Assembly (NCBI GenBank): GCA_905221605.1
Contig: CAJNDS010002251.1
Coordinates: forward strand, 12,501 to 76,500
DNA: 64,000 bases
Reading direction: 5' to 3'
Source: Symbiodinium natans
Lineage: Eukaryota; Sar; Dinophyceae; Suessiales; Symbiodiniaceae
Part shown: piece by piece, positions 42,343 to 55,559 of the stretch
How the letters are laid out: the number at the start of each line of letters is the position of its first letter
Numbering within the stretch: the first letter of the stretch is position 1
The notes under the pieces: model-generated
The model's input: the letters and a program-made list of their open reading frames with translations, nothing else
Told to the model about the DNA's origin: nothing
Databases searched by the model: none
Translations under genes and position numbers: made by a program

Positions 42343-43781
42343 ACCCTAAGCTCCGAACTCCACCACACTCTGCGATGAACCGCACCCTAAATCCAGACGA
42401 TAAGCTTACACCAGGCGATGTGCTCGTGCTCTGCAAGAACATGCATCGAGCGATGAAAGCGTTCGAGTTGTCACTACCCTCAACTTATTAAACAGAAAAC
42501 AGAACTGAACCCTATTACAAGCCCTGAACCCCATCAAAATACCCAAGCCCTGAAACCATCTTCACCCAGGAAGCTTGAAGACCCAATCTGTGGTGCGCAT
42601 CTTAAGTACACTGATGTCTACATTGCTGCCACCCGAATACAATAAAATGAGTAAATAGAACAATTGGCTTAAAATTTTACCATAATTAACAAAGTATTTT
42701 GCACATAAGTCTTCAGGGCGAGGAGTTGGGTGTAGGGTTTATGGGGTTTCGGGTTTAGCATATGGGTCAAGGGCGAAATATATGGGATTTGGGCTTCGGG
42801 CTTAGAGTGCGCCAGATTTGAGGGAATTTCAGGGCAGAGGCTTGTCTTGGAGGGTCGGAGGGGCTCAGGGTCTGTGACTTGTCATGTAGATCTAAGCATG
42901 CTGAAGGGCTTCAGAGAACAACGCCGAAAAACCAGCAAAGCCTAAACACTAGACCCTAAGCCCTAAACCAGCGAGCCCTAAACCCCAAACCCCAAACCCC
43001 AAACCCCAAACCCCAAACCCTAAACCCTAACCCTAAACCCTTCCTAGGCCCTAAAGCCCTGACCGTCAACACCTCCGGGCAAGGTGCAAGCAGAATCGAC
43101 CATCGCCGCGCGCTTCGGCGCCGGTCGCATCTTAGCCGCGCGCTGTGTCGTTAGGGTTTAGGGTATGGGTTTTAGCGTTTATAGGTTTTAGGGTTTAGGG
43201 TTTAGGGTTTGGAGTTTAGGGTGTAGGGTTTAGGGTTTTAGTGTTTAGGGTAGAGGCCATATGTTGTCATGTGTCGACTCTGTATATAGTATAAAGAGTC
43301 ACCACATTATCGTGTATATGCATGTACATATATATATGTATACCCTGAACCCTAAACCCTAAACCCGGATGAAGGTAAAGGGTTTAGGGTGAGGCTCCCT
43401 GAAGATCCTGGGCTGAGGTTTCCAAGCTGCTTCAGCCCTACCCTTTCAGGGCGTAGGGTATATAGGGTTTAGGGTTTAGGGCTTAGGGTTCTCAACTCGA
43501 AGCCCAAACCCTGTGCGCTGCGTGCCCTAAGCCCTTGACCCAAACCTGAAACTCCAAAACAGGGTGGGGTTTAGGGTTTAGGGGTTTAGGGTTTTCGGGT
43601 TTTAGGGTTTTAGGGGAAGCAAAGGTCAGGTCCTGTCTGTAGCCAGCAGGAGCCGCCCGACAGACGCAAATACAGCCCTGCAACCCCCAAGATTCTACCC
43701 GACGCGAACTTCCCTACAGCTGTAGTGTCCCTCCCCTGAGTACAAGCCCTGTTCAAAACTGATGTCTTTTAGTAGGGAACA

Positions 43782-43890
43782 CCCTAAACCCTAAACCCTA
43801 AACCCTAAACCCTAAACCCTAAACCCTAAACCCTAAACCCTAAACCCTAAACCCTAAACCCTAAACCCTAAACCCTAAACCCTAAACCCT
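43782..43890 (-). repeat. CCCTAAA block
   Basis: Fifteen perfect copies. The unique segment to its right (43895-44010) is open on both strands and may hold an exon, but I cannot assign a strand. Confidence 0.97.
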
Positions 43891-44014
43891 GAACTCAACT
43901 ACTGGAGCTCTTCGAGCGCCCCCGAAGAGCTGGGCGCCCCGGGCATTGTCGAGCGCGAGGGAGGGAACGCTGCCGGCACGAAGCACTTCACGACCTGCTG
44001 GGGGTCTAGGGCTT

Positions 44015-44300
44015 ACAGGAGGGTTTACAGGGTTTATAGGGTTTCATTACAGGGTTTATCGGGTTTACAGGGTTTATAGGGTTTATAGGGTTTATAGGGT
44101 TTATAGGGTTTACAGGGTTTATAGGGTTTCATTACAGGGTTTATCGGGTTTACAGGGTTTATAGGGTTTATAGGGTTTATAGGGTTTACAGGGTTTATAG
44201 GGTTTATAGGGTTTATAGGGTTTATAGGGTTTATAGGGTTTATAGGGTTTATAGGGTTTATAGGGTTTGGAGGAATTATAGGGTTTATAGGGTTCAAAGG
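44015..44300 (+). repeat. nonamer array TTTATAGGG/TTTACAGGG
   Basis: About 30 nonamers. An 81-bp higher-order unit (TTTCATTACAGGG..) occurs twice (44040 and 44120), so the array grew by blocks. Confidence 0.95.
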
Positions 44301-44440
44301 GTTTAGGGGTTTTGGGGTTCTGGGTTTAGGGCATCGGGTTCATCTGCTGCGACGCTTTGGTGTTGGGTGTTTGGAGCTCTGAATGGAACCTTCTAAAGCC
44401 TAGAAGGCCCTAAGCCTTAAACCCCTGGCCCTCCACATAT

Positions 44441-44810
44441 GGTCCCTTAAAAGGGAACCCCTGTGTAATCACCCTTATATCTTCAAGCTCGGGGCCCATA
44501 CTTCAGAACCCTTTGAGGGAGGTAAGGGACCATATTCAGGGCCCATGTAACTACGTACCCTTAGAAGACCCCAACCCGAAACACCGGGCAACTAAACCCT
44601 AAGCCTCCACCCATCGCGGGGTCGTGGAGTATCGGAACTACCCGCGAAGAACCCTTAGGGTAGTTACATGGTCCCCTGATCTGGGCCCTTAACAAAAATT
44701 GACCCCTTAAAAACTTCTACACAACCCAAGCGCCCATACTTCAAAACCCTTCAAAGGAGGTAAGGGGACCACGTTAAGAGTCCATGAAACTTTTTGGGGG
44801 TGATTCTAGT
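44441..44810. repeat. duplicated and inverted segment
   Basis: GCCCATACTTCA.AACCCTT..GGAGGTAAGGG occurs at about 44487 and 44731. GGGCCCATGTAACTACGTAC near 44536 is inverted relative to GTAGTTACATGGTCCCC near 44660. Confidence 0.65.
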
Positions 44811-45119
44811 ATACTTACAAAGGTTATTCCGACCCCTATCTTACGCCCCCCCAAGCCCCCAAAAGGCAGAGTGGACCTGGCCTGCGCTACTCGCCGCTGA
44901 TGACCTCCGAGACCTGAAGTCCGCGGGCTTTGACACACCTAAGTCTTGAAGCCCTAGATCTTGGTAGACCAGTAACGATATTTTGAGAAGGGCACCTTTT
45001 TTTTCCGGGGGGGGGGGGGGGTTGGTTACTTTACAAGGGAACCTGGCACCAAAAAAAGAGGGGAAAAGGATACCGCTGGGCTAGTCTAAGTTCAAAATAG
45101 ATGAGAGCCCTAACGCGCA

Positions 45120-45912
45120 CCCTAGCTTCAAACCCCTAAAGCCTGAACCTACACCCTAACACCTAAACCTGAACCCTAACCCGAACACCGAATTCCCTAA
45201 GATTCAGAACCTAAAGCGTAAAACACCGAAGCCGGACACCTTAAACCTGACGTGTAAGACGGAAGCCGAACACCCATTAAAGACCTGAGACACCCGAGCC
45301 CCAAGACCCCAAACGCCAAGAATCTGAGACCTGAAGAAGCAACGCATATCTGAGGGGGGTATATAGGGGTACCCTCTTCGGGGGTGCATATTGGGAGACC
45401 TTGAACCCAAATTCCCTAGAGCCCCCCTAAACCCTAAAACCTAAAAAACCCAAGCCCTAAAACCATAACACCCTAAGCCCCAAACTGTAGAAACATCCTA
45501 AACCCCTACACACTAAAACCCCAAAACCCTTAAACCCCAAACCCTAAACCGTGAACGCCCAAAACCCTAACACCCTGAAGTTTGAAAAAAAGACCCAAAA
45601 CCCTACACCCTAAACCCTGAAAACCCTAAACCCCAAAACCCTCAACACCCTAACGCCCTAACACCCTAAACTTTGAAAACGCCCTAAAACCCTAAACCCC
45701 AAAACCCACAAACCCTAAACCAACCCCAAACCCTAAACCCTAAAATCCCAAGCCTGTAACCCTAAACCCTAAACCCCAAAACCCCCTTTGCCCTACGATA
45801 CACCCTAAACCCGAAACCCTAAACTTCAGATACACCCTAAACCCTAAACCCTAAACTCAAAATCCCAAACGCTAAGCCCCAAGCCCTAAACCCTAAACCC
45901 TAAACCCTAAAC
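45120..45912 (-). repeat. degenerate C-strand heptamer region
   Basis: Nearly 800 bp of CCCTAAA-like units with insertions and substitutions. I see no gene. Confidence 0.85.
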
Positions 45913-45986
45913 CTCAGGTGGCGCCTGTGAGAGCGCTGGGAGGCGGATGACTGGCCGGTCGGCGGCGGTTTGATGGTCCTGGGGGT

Positions 45987-46125
45987 TAGGGTTTAGGTTT
46001 AGGTTTAGGTTTAGGTTTAGGTTTAGGTTAGGGTATGCGGGTTTAGGGTTTGGAGGTTTAGGTTTAGGGTTTAGGGTTTAGGGCTTAGGGCTTAGGGTTT
46101 AGGGCTAAGGGTTTGGGGTTTAGGG
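45987..46125 (+). repeat. hexamer GGTTTA run then TTTAGGG block
   Basis: Six GGTTTA hexamers (TTTAGG, one G shorter than the heptamer) precede ordinary units. Confidence 0.92.
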
Positions 46126-46542
46126 TGAACTTTCTGTAGCTCTAAACCTCAAACCCTAAACTTTGGGGTTTGGGGTTTCGGGCTCCAGAAAGTGAAAGAA
46201 TAAGTCGACATAACCCTTTTTTCCATTTTTAAGAAGTATGCCCAACGGGTATGTTGAACATTTCTTCGACCCTGGTGGCTGCGCATTTCACACTGTAGGG
46301 ACTCAAGGTCTAAGGGGTTTCGGGGGCTTGGGGTCTATTGTGTAGGGTCTAGAGGTTTAGGGGTTTGGGGGTTTATAGGAACGTCCCCTCTACCCCTTGA
46401 TCAAAGTTCTGAGGATGTACATAAGGGTTATATAACAGGGGACCCAAGTTGCGGGCCCTACTTTGGACATACTTCGGATCCCCTGAGGTGAAGGTTTAGG
46501 GTTTAGGGTCTAGGGTTTGATTGATGATTGAGGTTTGGGGCT

Positions 46543-46868
46543 TCAGGAATCAGGGCTCGAATAGCCGCGAGCATGAAAAGACACCCCTTCGAATAGGTGT
46601 AAACCTCGTTCGCCCAGTCGCTCTCTCACTGCGTAGGCCCCACCAGCCGCATGTCGGTGGCGCGCGAGTGTGTTGCGGCCAAACGGTGCGCCAGTTGGTG
46701 TTGCACTTTCTCGGACCACACCAATATCAGTGCCCAGCATAATTGGGATCCGATGTGGCGAAGCAACTTGTGAAACTCGTTGCAGGCGAATCGGACGCCG
46801 AGTACAGGACTCCCAAGGATATCCCTCTTCCTCTGCCAGGGACGATGACTTCAAGACGCAGCTCTGGG
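46543..46868 (-). CDS. candidate coding segment, unknown gene
   Basis: A 103-residue minus ORF (46543-46854) spans 300 bp of unique sequence with no heptamers, which is unusual here. Other frames on both strands also look coding (for example plus-strand MSVARECVAAKR from 46651). There is probably exon sequence here, but frame and strand are not settled. Confidence 0.3.
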
Positions 46869-47023
46869 GTTTAGGGTTTAGGGTTTAGGGTTTAGGGTTT
46901 AGGGTTTAGGGGGCGTAGGGTTTAGGGGCGTAGGGTGGGTTCCGGGGTCTGGGGTTTCGGGGGCTTAGGGCTCTTTAGCCCCGAACCGCTGGGGTTCCAC
47001 CCGAGGTGTGCCGTTTGTCTGAA

Positions 47024-47112
47024 TTTAGTAGGGAATGAGGTACTTTGTATAGCCCCCTTGGAGGAAATATATGTCGGGGGATATAAAGCACCTCACTACT
47101 TCCTAAGAACAC
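47024..47112. mobile_element. foldback element, family D
   Basis: TTTAGTAGGGAATGAGGTAC (left) and CACCTCACTACTTCCTAAGA (right). It is 89 bp long. Confidence 0.7.
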
Positions 47113-47520
47113 GGTGGGTGTTGGAGGAAGATTGCGGTTGAGGGCTGTGAGTGAGGTTGATGGTGGTATAGGGCTCGTTAGGGTTTACTTCGGGTTTGGG
47201 TTTGTAGGCCTTAAGGCTAGGTCTTTAGGGTTTTTAAGCTTTTTTCGGGTTTTTTGGGGCTGAGGGAGGTTGATGGTGGTAGGGGCTTTCGGCTTTACTT
47301 AGTTTCGTGTTTGAAAGTTTGGGTTCTGAGGCTCTTTAGGGTTTAAGTTTAGGGCTTTTAGGGGTTTATGGGGCGTGTTAGGTTCCCCGTTTCTTTAGGT
47401 TTTGTAGGCGACATTAGTCACATCCTGGGTCGAAGTCGTTGGGATGCCTACTAAGAAAGTCTCAAAGGCCCCTTTGGAGGAGAAGGAGCTCATCAGTCCT
47501 CAAATCTGCAAACCTTCACT

Positions 47521-47552
47521 AGGGGGGGGGGGTGGGGGGGGGGGGGGGGGGG
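47521..47552 (+). repeat. poly-G tract
   Basis: About 30 G with a single T. Confidence 0.95.
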
Positions 47553-47699
47553 TTATAAAGCCCAAACCCCTAAACCCTAAACCCTAAAACCCTGTACCCT
47601 AAACCCCAAACCCTAAAACCCCGAAACCCGAAGGGGCCCTAGAAGCCGTTAAGGACTCCTAAGGGTTGAGATACCCTAAAGGGATGAGGGGTTGACGCT

Positions 47700-47732
<33 letters not shown>

Positions 47733-48029
47733 TAGGGTTTAGGGTTTAGGGCACCCTCCGATTCCCCCGTCTTCGGGTTCAGGGTTTCAGGGTGTAGGTC
47801 TTAATTCGGGGTTAGGGTTCGGGTTTAGGTTTAGGGTATAGGTTTAGGGATTAGGGTTCAGGATTTAGCGCTGAATTGGGGTTAGGGTTTGGGTTTAGGG
47901 TTTAGGGTTTCGGGTTTAGGGTTTAGGGTTTGGGGATCCCTAATTGCTGGCCGGGTGGCTGGCCGGGTCTGGTGTCCTAGCTGCTGTCGGTAACAGGCAC
48001 AGCCACGGTCTGCTCCAACACCCTAAACG

Positions 48030-48254
48030 CTAAACCCAAACCCTTAAACTGAGGCTCATTACAGTGGCATGGTGGATTTGCCAAAATGCTGTTGGACGCA
48101 TAGTGTTGCTTCGCGGCGGAGGCAGTTTCGTGGAGCCTAGTGCCACGGGGCTGTCAGTGACTGAAGATCCATACACATCAGACTGCAGCCGAAATGTATC
48201 TTCAAAGCGGCACATGAGAACACCCAAGTGAGGCGTACGAAACATGAAACACAA
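48030..48254 (-). CDS. candidate 74-residue ORF, strand uncertain
   Basis: It contains CRFEDTFRLQSDVYGSSVTD in heptamer-free unique sequence. The plus strand is also open over the same bases (with GGGSFVEPSATGLSVTEDPY). No domain recognised. Confidence 0.22.
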   Translation of the reverse strand: MCFMFRTPHLGVLMCRFEDTFRLQSDVYGSSVTDSPVALGSTKLPPPRSNTMRPTAFWQIHHATVMSLSLRVWV

Positions 48255-48299
48255 ATCTTACCCCAAGAGTCCCAATCCTAGATGCCAAGCCATCCTCCC

Positions 48300-49030
48300 C
48301 CTGCCCAGACAATCTCATACCTATCTTATGTGTAAAAGAGCCGCTAAGTGATTAGTGGTTCTTTATTCTTATTGTAAAGCGCTCGGTCTAAGAAAAAGGG
48401 GAGGGTGGGGAGTGTAAGGGCCCAATAATATTCCCCGAACAAGGCTTGCGCAAGCCCGTAATACCGGCACTGGGCCCCTCCCTTAACTTCTCCGCGAAAT
48501 CTACGCCTAAACCCCAAAACTCTGAAACCTTAACCTCCCTAAGCCGTGAACCCAAGCGCCGAATTCCCCAGCCCTAAGCCCCATACCCTGACCAAGCCTC
48601 TAACCTTAGGCCTCTAAGCCCCAAGAATCGAAGCCCGAGCACTGATCCATCCTAAGGCCCTGGAATTTTGATATTATGTGTGGTTAGGGTTTCGGGTTTA
48701 GAGCCCCCACCCTTCAACCCCGGAGGAGGGTCTCGCCATTCATGGCACAAGGTCATAGGCTCCACCCAAGGCCAGGAGTCCAGCGAAAAGGTCGGTGCCT
48801 GGAGGACGGTTGAGGGGGACCAAACGGAACCCTTCAGTCCAATGAGTTGTCTAGATGGGTTTAGGCTGAACCTGAGGGCTTGGGGTTTAGGGTTTTGGGT
48901 CTTGGTCTAGGGTTGATGGTCTAATGTCTGGGTCTAGGGCTTGTTATAGTACAAGTGTACGCCTTGACGTGTAGTTAGATATGACAAAAAAACATACTTT
49001 CAACCAACTCCTCTCCTGCCCATATGGTCA
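48300..49030. other. spacer without a supported gene
   Basis: It includes an imperfect hairpin at 48330-48362 (AAGAGCCGCTAA/TTAGTGGTTCTT), degenerate heptamers and unique AT-rich sequence. Nothing else I can support. Confidence 0.4.
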
Positions 49031-49147
49031 CCTCTTTTAATTTAAGTTTTTTGGAGTTGCCATCACAAGGCGGCCCCTAATATTTGAGGGTACGCAAAGA
49101 GGACCCGATCGCCCCTGATATCCCTGAAGAGACATGGGGGGAGCTTG

Positions 49148-49213
49148 GGGGGGGGGGGGGGGGGGGGGTGGGGAGTCGGGGTGGGTGTGGGTGTGTGTGT
49201 GGGTTTTTTTTTT

Positions 49214-49244
<31 letters not shown>
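49148..49244 (+). repeat. poly-G, GT-rich, T20, G21 tract
   Basis: Two G runs bracket a GGTGTGGGTGTGTGT segment and a T run (49204-49223) followed directly by G (49224-49244). Confidence 0.95.
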
Positions 49245-49284
49245 TTGGGGTGGCTAACCTTAAGCAAAGAGTCTCTTGTCAGAG

Positions 49285-49501
49285 CGACTTGGAGGTTCAG
49301 GGTACAGTACTTATAACCCCCAATTTTACCTGCACTTACAAGCCCCCTAAGTCCCCTAAGTAGGTTATAAGTAGACTAATAACTGTGGGAATAGGTACCC
49401 CTAAACCCTATACCCTAAACCCTAAACCACCCTAAACCCTAAACCCTAAACCCTAAACCCTAAGCCCTTGTGGTTATAAGTTCCCATGAACAGCCAAGTA
49501 G
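49285..49501. mobile_element. family F element split by a CCCTAAA block
   Basis: The left end GACTTGGAGGTTCAGGGTAC and the right end GTTCCCATGAACAGCCAAGT are family F termini. The block 49399-49470 interrupts it. On the minus strand, related sequence lies on both sides of the block (GGGAACTTATAACCACA before and GGGTACCTATTCCCACA after), like a diverged 17-bp duplication of the insertion site. Confidence 0.72.
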
Positions 49502-49865
49502 TGGGCAATCTGGGCTGGGGGGTCTTATGCTTGGAGGTGTAAGGTGCTGGCATCGGATCGCCCCATCCACTAGAACACAAAGACCCGAAACCCTGCGACC
49601 AAGACGACCCGAAGCCCCAAAAACTAAACCCTAAACCCGAGATCCCAAACCCTAAACCCTAAACCCTAAACCCTAAACCCTAAACCCTAAACCCTAAAAA
49701 CCCTAAACAACCAAAACCCTAACCCCAAGCCCGAATTCTGTGGCTTCTTTGGTGTCTGGATTACTGTAGCATCTCAAGGGCACCAGGGCACCCCAAAGCT
49801 TTTTCTACAAACCCTATAAAGCCCACCCTACAGTCCCCTGGACCCGGAACCCGGCTAAACTCCTT

Positions 49866-49925
49866 AAACCCTAAACCCTAAACCCTAAACCCTAAACCCT
49901 AAACCCTAAACCCTAAACCCTAAGC
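49866..49925 (-). repeat. CCCTAAA block
   Basis: Eight perfect copies. Confidence 0.96.
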
Positions 49926-50058
49926 TCAACCCTAAACCCTGACCTGGCAATCCTAAACCCTCAGCTCTCAACCCTACCAAATAAGGAACATAAAAAATGT
50001 CCCAAAAACCAACCTAGTCAACCCCGAACCATTGGTGCCGCTTCTCGTGGGGGAGGAG

Positions 50059-50130
50059 GAGGGGGGGGGGGGGGGGGGTGAGCCTGGGTGGGTGGTGTGC
50101 TGGTTGGGTGGTGTGCTGGTTGGGTGGTGT
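50059..50130 (+). repeat. poly-G and GGTGTGCTGGTTGGGT repeats
   Basis: A G run is followed by three tandem copies of TGGGTGGTGTGCTGGT. Confidence 0.9.
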
Positions 50131-50540
50131 AACATCCCCAAAGCCTTCGAGCCCTGAACCCGAAACCCTTAACGGCAAGTACAGAGATGGGATGCCTCCG
50201 CTCATAAAGTCTCCAAGAAGGTAGGTAGAGTTGAGATACCTCATGGTTTAGAGGTGAGGGTTCTAAATGTTTATAAATGTTTAGGAGATTAGGGTTTGGG
50301 GGGGGGGGGTAGCTGGCTTACGACTTTAAGGTCTATGGTTGAAAGACCTCAGAAACCGCGTCACATCAATAAAACCTGTTATTTAGAACATCGAAACTTT
50401 TCGATAACATACTATAACAAATTAGAACCGAATCGGGGACGAGCAAGAACAAGATCAAAGAGTGTGATAGGCATCGATGCAAGAAACATGGTACTTAAAA
50501 AGGAACACCCTTCGCCTAAGTCTAAGTGCTCAAGGCTTGT

Positions 50541-50641
50541 CGACTTACTTGGTAGCCCGCCATACTATAACAAGGGCACCCTGTTGTCGGTTGGTTACTT
50601 TATAGGGGAACCTTAGTACCAGTGGGCTACCAAGTCTATGT
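50541..50641. mobile_element. foldback element with ACTTGGTAGCCC ends
   Basis: ACTTGGTAGCCCGC (50547) and GTGGGCTACCAAGT (50622). The interior GGTTACTTTATAGGGGAACC resembles 45024-45045. Confidence 0.7.
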
Positions 50642-51104
50642 ATGGTTGAGGGTTGCAGGCTTGCAGCTACTGGGCAAGCCCCGAAGCATGCTACTTCGCG
50701 GATTCTGCTTGCCAGAGGGGGGGTGCACGGTTTTGGGTTGAGTGTTCGGGGTCTACAGGCCTAAGCCCTGAACCCTAAACCCTAAACCCTAAACTTCCCT
50801 AAACCTTTAACCCTACATCCGTAGAGAACCTACAAAATACATGGGTTCGTCTCATGGCCGGCGCTCGGGCACTGAGGTTGATTTGTGGCTTTTAAGGGGA
50901 CTTCTGGTGCCCATCAGGTCAAAGGTTACTAAATACTAAACCCTGAACCCTGAACCTTGAACTCTAAACCCTAAACCCTAAACCCTAAACCCTAAACCCT
51001 AAACCCTACACCCTACACCCTACACCCTAAACCTTAAATCTTAAACCCTAAGCGCTAAACGCTAAACGCTAAACCCTACACCTACATCCGGCTCTTTATC
51101 CCAA

Positions 51105-51980
51105 ACCGCCAAACTAGGCTGCTCTGGGCCGCGCGCGAGCGCACAAAGCCAAGGATAATGCAGGCAAAGGCCTGCGATGGGAGCCCCTGCACCCCCGATC
51201 CCCGAAAAGGGTGCCCCCAATTCTAGGGACCAGGGTTTAGGGTTTAGGGTTTAGGGTTTTGGGCTTAGGCAAGTTTAGGGTTTAGGGCACCGAACCCCAG
51301 GGCTTAAGGGTTTAGAGGCACGGACCTGGCCCTGAACTGTGAAGCCCTAAAATCCTATTCCGATGTTGCCGTCTCCACGTTCCCAGAGCTTTGAAGCTTC
51401 TTGGATTCCTGGGCTGAGGGGCTCAAGGTGCGTGGCCGGGATCATGCAAATTCTTGCAGGTAGCCGTAAACCCTAAATCCTGAACCCGACATTCCAAACC
51501 CTAAGCCCTGAACCTCCAGCCCTAAAAGGCACCTAAACAGCTCTTAAAGCGTTTGGTAACCTCTACGTGGATAGGCAACCTGTCTAAACTATAAACCCAA
51601 AACCTATAAGAGTTGTATGAAGGACATGGTCATACCGCGGAGGGCTTACCCGTTGGGAGTAGACGAATGGCTACTTCCTACAATAGGCTTTTCACGCAAG
51701 TACCACAAGCTACTATGGGAGCCGTATGCACTCCAACCCCCCCAAAGGAAACGGGCAACCCTAAACCCACAAACCCCAAACCCCACACCCTAAACCCTAA
51801 ACCCCCAGACACCCAAAACCCTAAACCCTAAACCCTAAACCCTAAACCCTAAACCCTAAACCCTAAACCCTAAACCCTAAACCCCAAACCCTAAACCCTA
51901 AACCCTAAACCAGGAAACCGCCAACTCACCACATCGCCTCATGCTCCAGGTCAGCCAGTCTGGCAGCGACTGTTTCCGAC
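51105..51980 (-). CDS. candidate exons of an unknown gene
   Basis: The segment 51930-51980 reads SETVAARLADLEHEAMW between acceptor GGGGCCCTAG and donor GTGAGTTGG and has clean phase at both ends. Downstream (minus sense), 51352-51462 reads ICMIPATHLEPLSPGIQEAS.. and 51105-51215 reads SQAFACIILGFVRSRAAQSS. They look coding and share the strand of all known genes here, but junctions between them were not proven and the family is unknown. Confidence 0.35.
51760..51912 (-). repeat. CCCTAAA block
   Basis: About 18 copies. It starts a few bases from the GTGAGTTGG donor of exon 51930-51980. Confidence 0.95.
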
Positions 51981-52004
51981 CTAGGGCCCCAATCAGAACA
52001 GGGT

Positions 52005-52110
52005 TTAAGGTTTAGGGTTTAGGGTTTAGGGTTTAGGGTTTAGGGTTTAGGGTTTAGGGTTTAGGATTTAGGGTTCAGGGTTTAGGGCTTTAGGGTTTAG
52101 TGGTTGAGGG
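52005..52110 (+). repeat. TTTAGGG block
   Basis: About 14 copies. Confidence 0.95.
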
Positions 52111-53684
52111 TTTAATGATTATTCGGGATTTGTGGCGTCGGGTTTGGGTCTTCGGAAATCTACAGGGCATTCGGACCCTTGCCAGAACTCCCAACGCTCT
52201 TGCAACCCTAAACCCTAAACCCAACACCCAGAGGTCCCCCCGATATTCGTAGACCTCCACCCAAAACCCCCTAACCCCCCCTAAACCCCCGCAACCCCCT
52301 AGAAGTCCGCAAGACCCCCAAAACCCCCTAACCCGCCACCCGCCCCCCCCCCCCGGCCCGAAACCCCCAAAACCCCAAACCCCCAAAACCCCAAAACCCC
52401 CTAAACCCTAAACCCTAAACCCTAAAACCCCCTAAACCCTAAACCCTAAACCCTAAACCCCACAAAACAGGTTTAGGGTCTAGGGGTGACTGACCGGCTA
52501 AGGGGGGTACCGCCGCGGAAATCGCAGCCGAGGGATGGGTGGCGCGCAGAGCTGCGCACAAAGCCTGGGGATGCGAAAGACATGAGGATCCTAAAGTTTA
52601 AGGTTTAGGGTTTAGGGTTTAGAGTTTAGGGTTCTAGTTCATGGTTGGGATAGTACAAAACTTTAATTTCTATTCTTTGTTGAGTTTAAATACCTTAAAC
52701 AATGTGAAATGTTACCCCTCTATGACAAAGGTTTAGGGTTTAGGGTTTAACACCCGCCCTCCTCTTAAGAGGCTCTTCGGACAAATGAAACTCAAGGCCT
52801 GGAATACAGTCTTGTTGTAAGGGCCCTTGACAAGAAAGGTGCTTTTACAGTGAATGCTTGGGGCCCACAGCGATGGCTAGTACATTCGTTTTGGAGTCTA
52901 AGTATGTGCTACATGGGTTACATGGATGGATCCTTAGGGAAAATATGGAAAAGATAAGCCTATATTTTGTTGGCTACAGCTCCGTATCTTGGGGTGTAGG
53001 GGAGTACAGTAAAGCAGCGCCTGCCCTAAACCCCGAAAACCCCTACACCTTGCGTTTTACGGTTTGGGTGTAGGGTTTAGGAGGTACTGAGGAGGGTTAT
53101 ACAAGGCCTCACGCACCAAAGCGCCACACCCTGGAAGGCTAAATGGCGGCCCACTTTCGGCATATCTTCGGGACCACTTGCGCTCAAGGAGACCCTAATC
53201 TAAACCCCCAAACAGTAGGATTCCCTGATAACAAGAACCCCTATAAGGTAGTAACCCCAAATTTAGGAACCCCCATCTGGGGCAAGACAGGGAACCCAAC
53301 CCAACGGCTGCGCGTTACCCAGAAGGTCCACAAGGGTTGTGGCATCAGGGTTTAGGGTTTAGGGGGCTTAGGTCTTAGGGCTCTACTTGTAGTAGCATTC
53401 TGGAAATTCCTACCCCCGCCTCCAACGAAAGTATTCCTTCAAAAATGTGAATAAACAAGTAAATAACCATGGTACTACAAATAGGCGTTGTGGGTTGGGT
53501 ATCTTGTTACTGTAGTATGAAGATGTCAAGAAGCATAGAGGATAGCCCAGGTCCGTGTACTGTGCCACCATCCCCGAAATCAATCATTCCTTGCCGCAGT
53601 TCTATAAATTTTGGCGCCCAGCAACCCTACAGGACGGATGATCCCAAGCCCAAAACCCTAGACTCGAACCCCCTACCTTAAGCC

Positions 53685-53775
53685 CTAACCCTAAACCCTA
53701 AACCCTAAACCCTAAACCCTAAACCCTAAACCCTAAACCCTAAACCCTAAACCCTAAATTTTAAACCCTAAACAG
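53685..53775 (-). repeat. CCCTAAA block
   Basis: Twelve copies. Confidence 0.96.
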
Positions 53776-53877
53776 CAGGAGCCGAAGTCGGAACTCTTTC
53801 CGCTCGCTGCGGCCGGTGGCTGCCACGCCGAAGCAGGGCAAAGCTGGAGATGTCAGGGCGCGCTGGGGAGCTTGGGT

Positions 53878-55047
<1,170 letters not shown>

Positions 55048-55098
55048 TGGCAACCCGAAGCCTGCAAGGTTCACACCGACAGACTTTGCTTTAAGAAA

Positions 55099-55186
55099 AG
55101 GACCTTAGGGGCAATGTAGGGGCTACTTCGGTACTATATTATGAGGTATATACGAGGCTTTTTTAAGGGGACTAAGATTAAGGCCC
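55099..55186. mobile_element. family K element, copy 2
   Basis: GGACCTTAGGGGCAATGTAG..GGGGACTAAGATT matches 5997-6130. Confidence 0.55.
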
Positions 55187-55559
55187 TAAGCCCTAAGAGC
55201 CCTAAGCCCTAATCCGTAAAGAAAAACCCTAAACCCTAAACCCTTCTAGAAGTCCCGCCATGTATCCCTCGTTCGAGCTTGTGGGTTTAGGGTTCAGGGT
55301 CTGGGCTGTGCAGTTGTCGGGCGAAGGTCTGCGGCTTCGAGCTTCACGCCCTAAACCCAAACCTAACAATCCACATGGGTCTACCCCTGAAACTGGCTTT
55401 CTTAAAGGCCCACACATATGCACACATGGACCCCCTAAGCCCGAAACCAAAAACCTCAAAGAGTTTAGGGTTTAGGGTTTACTAAACCCTAAGCTTGAGG
55501 GTTTAGGGTTTAGGGTTGAGAATTTAGGGTTTAGGGCGTAGCCCTACTAACCCCAAAGC

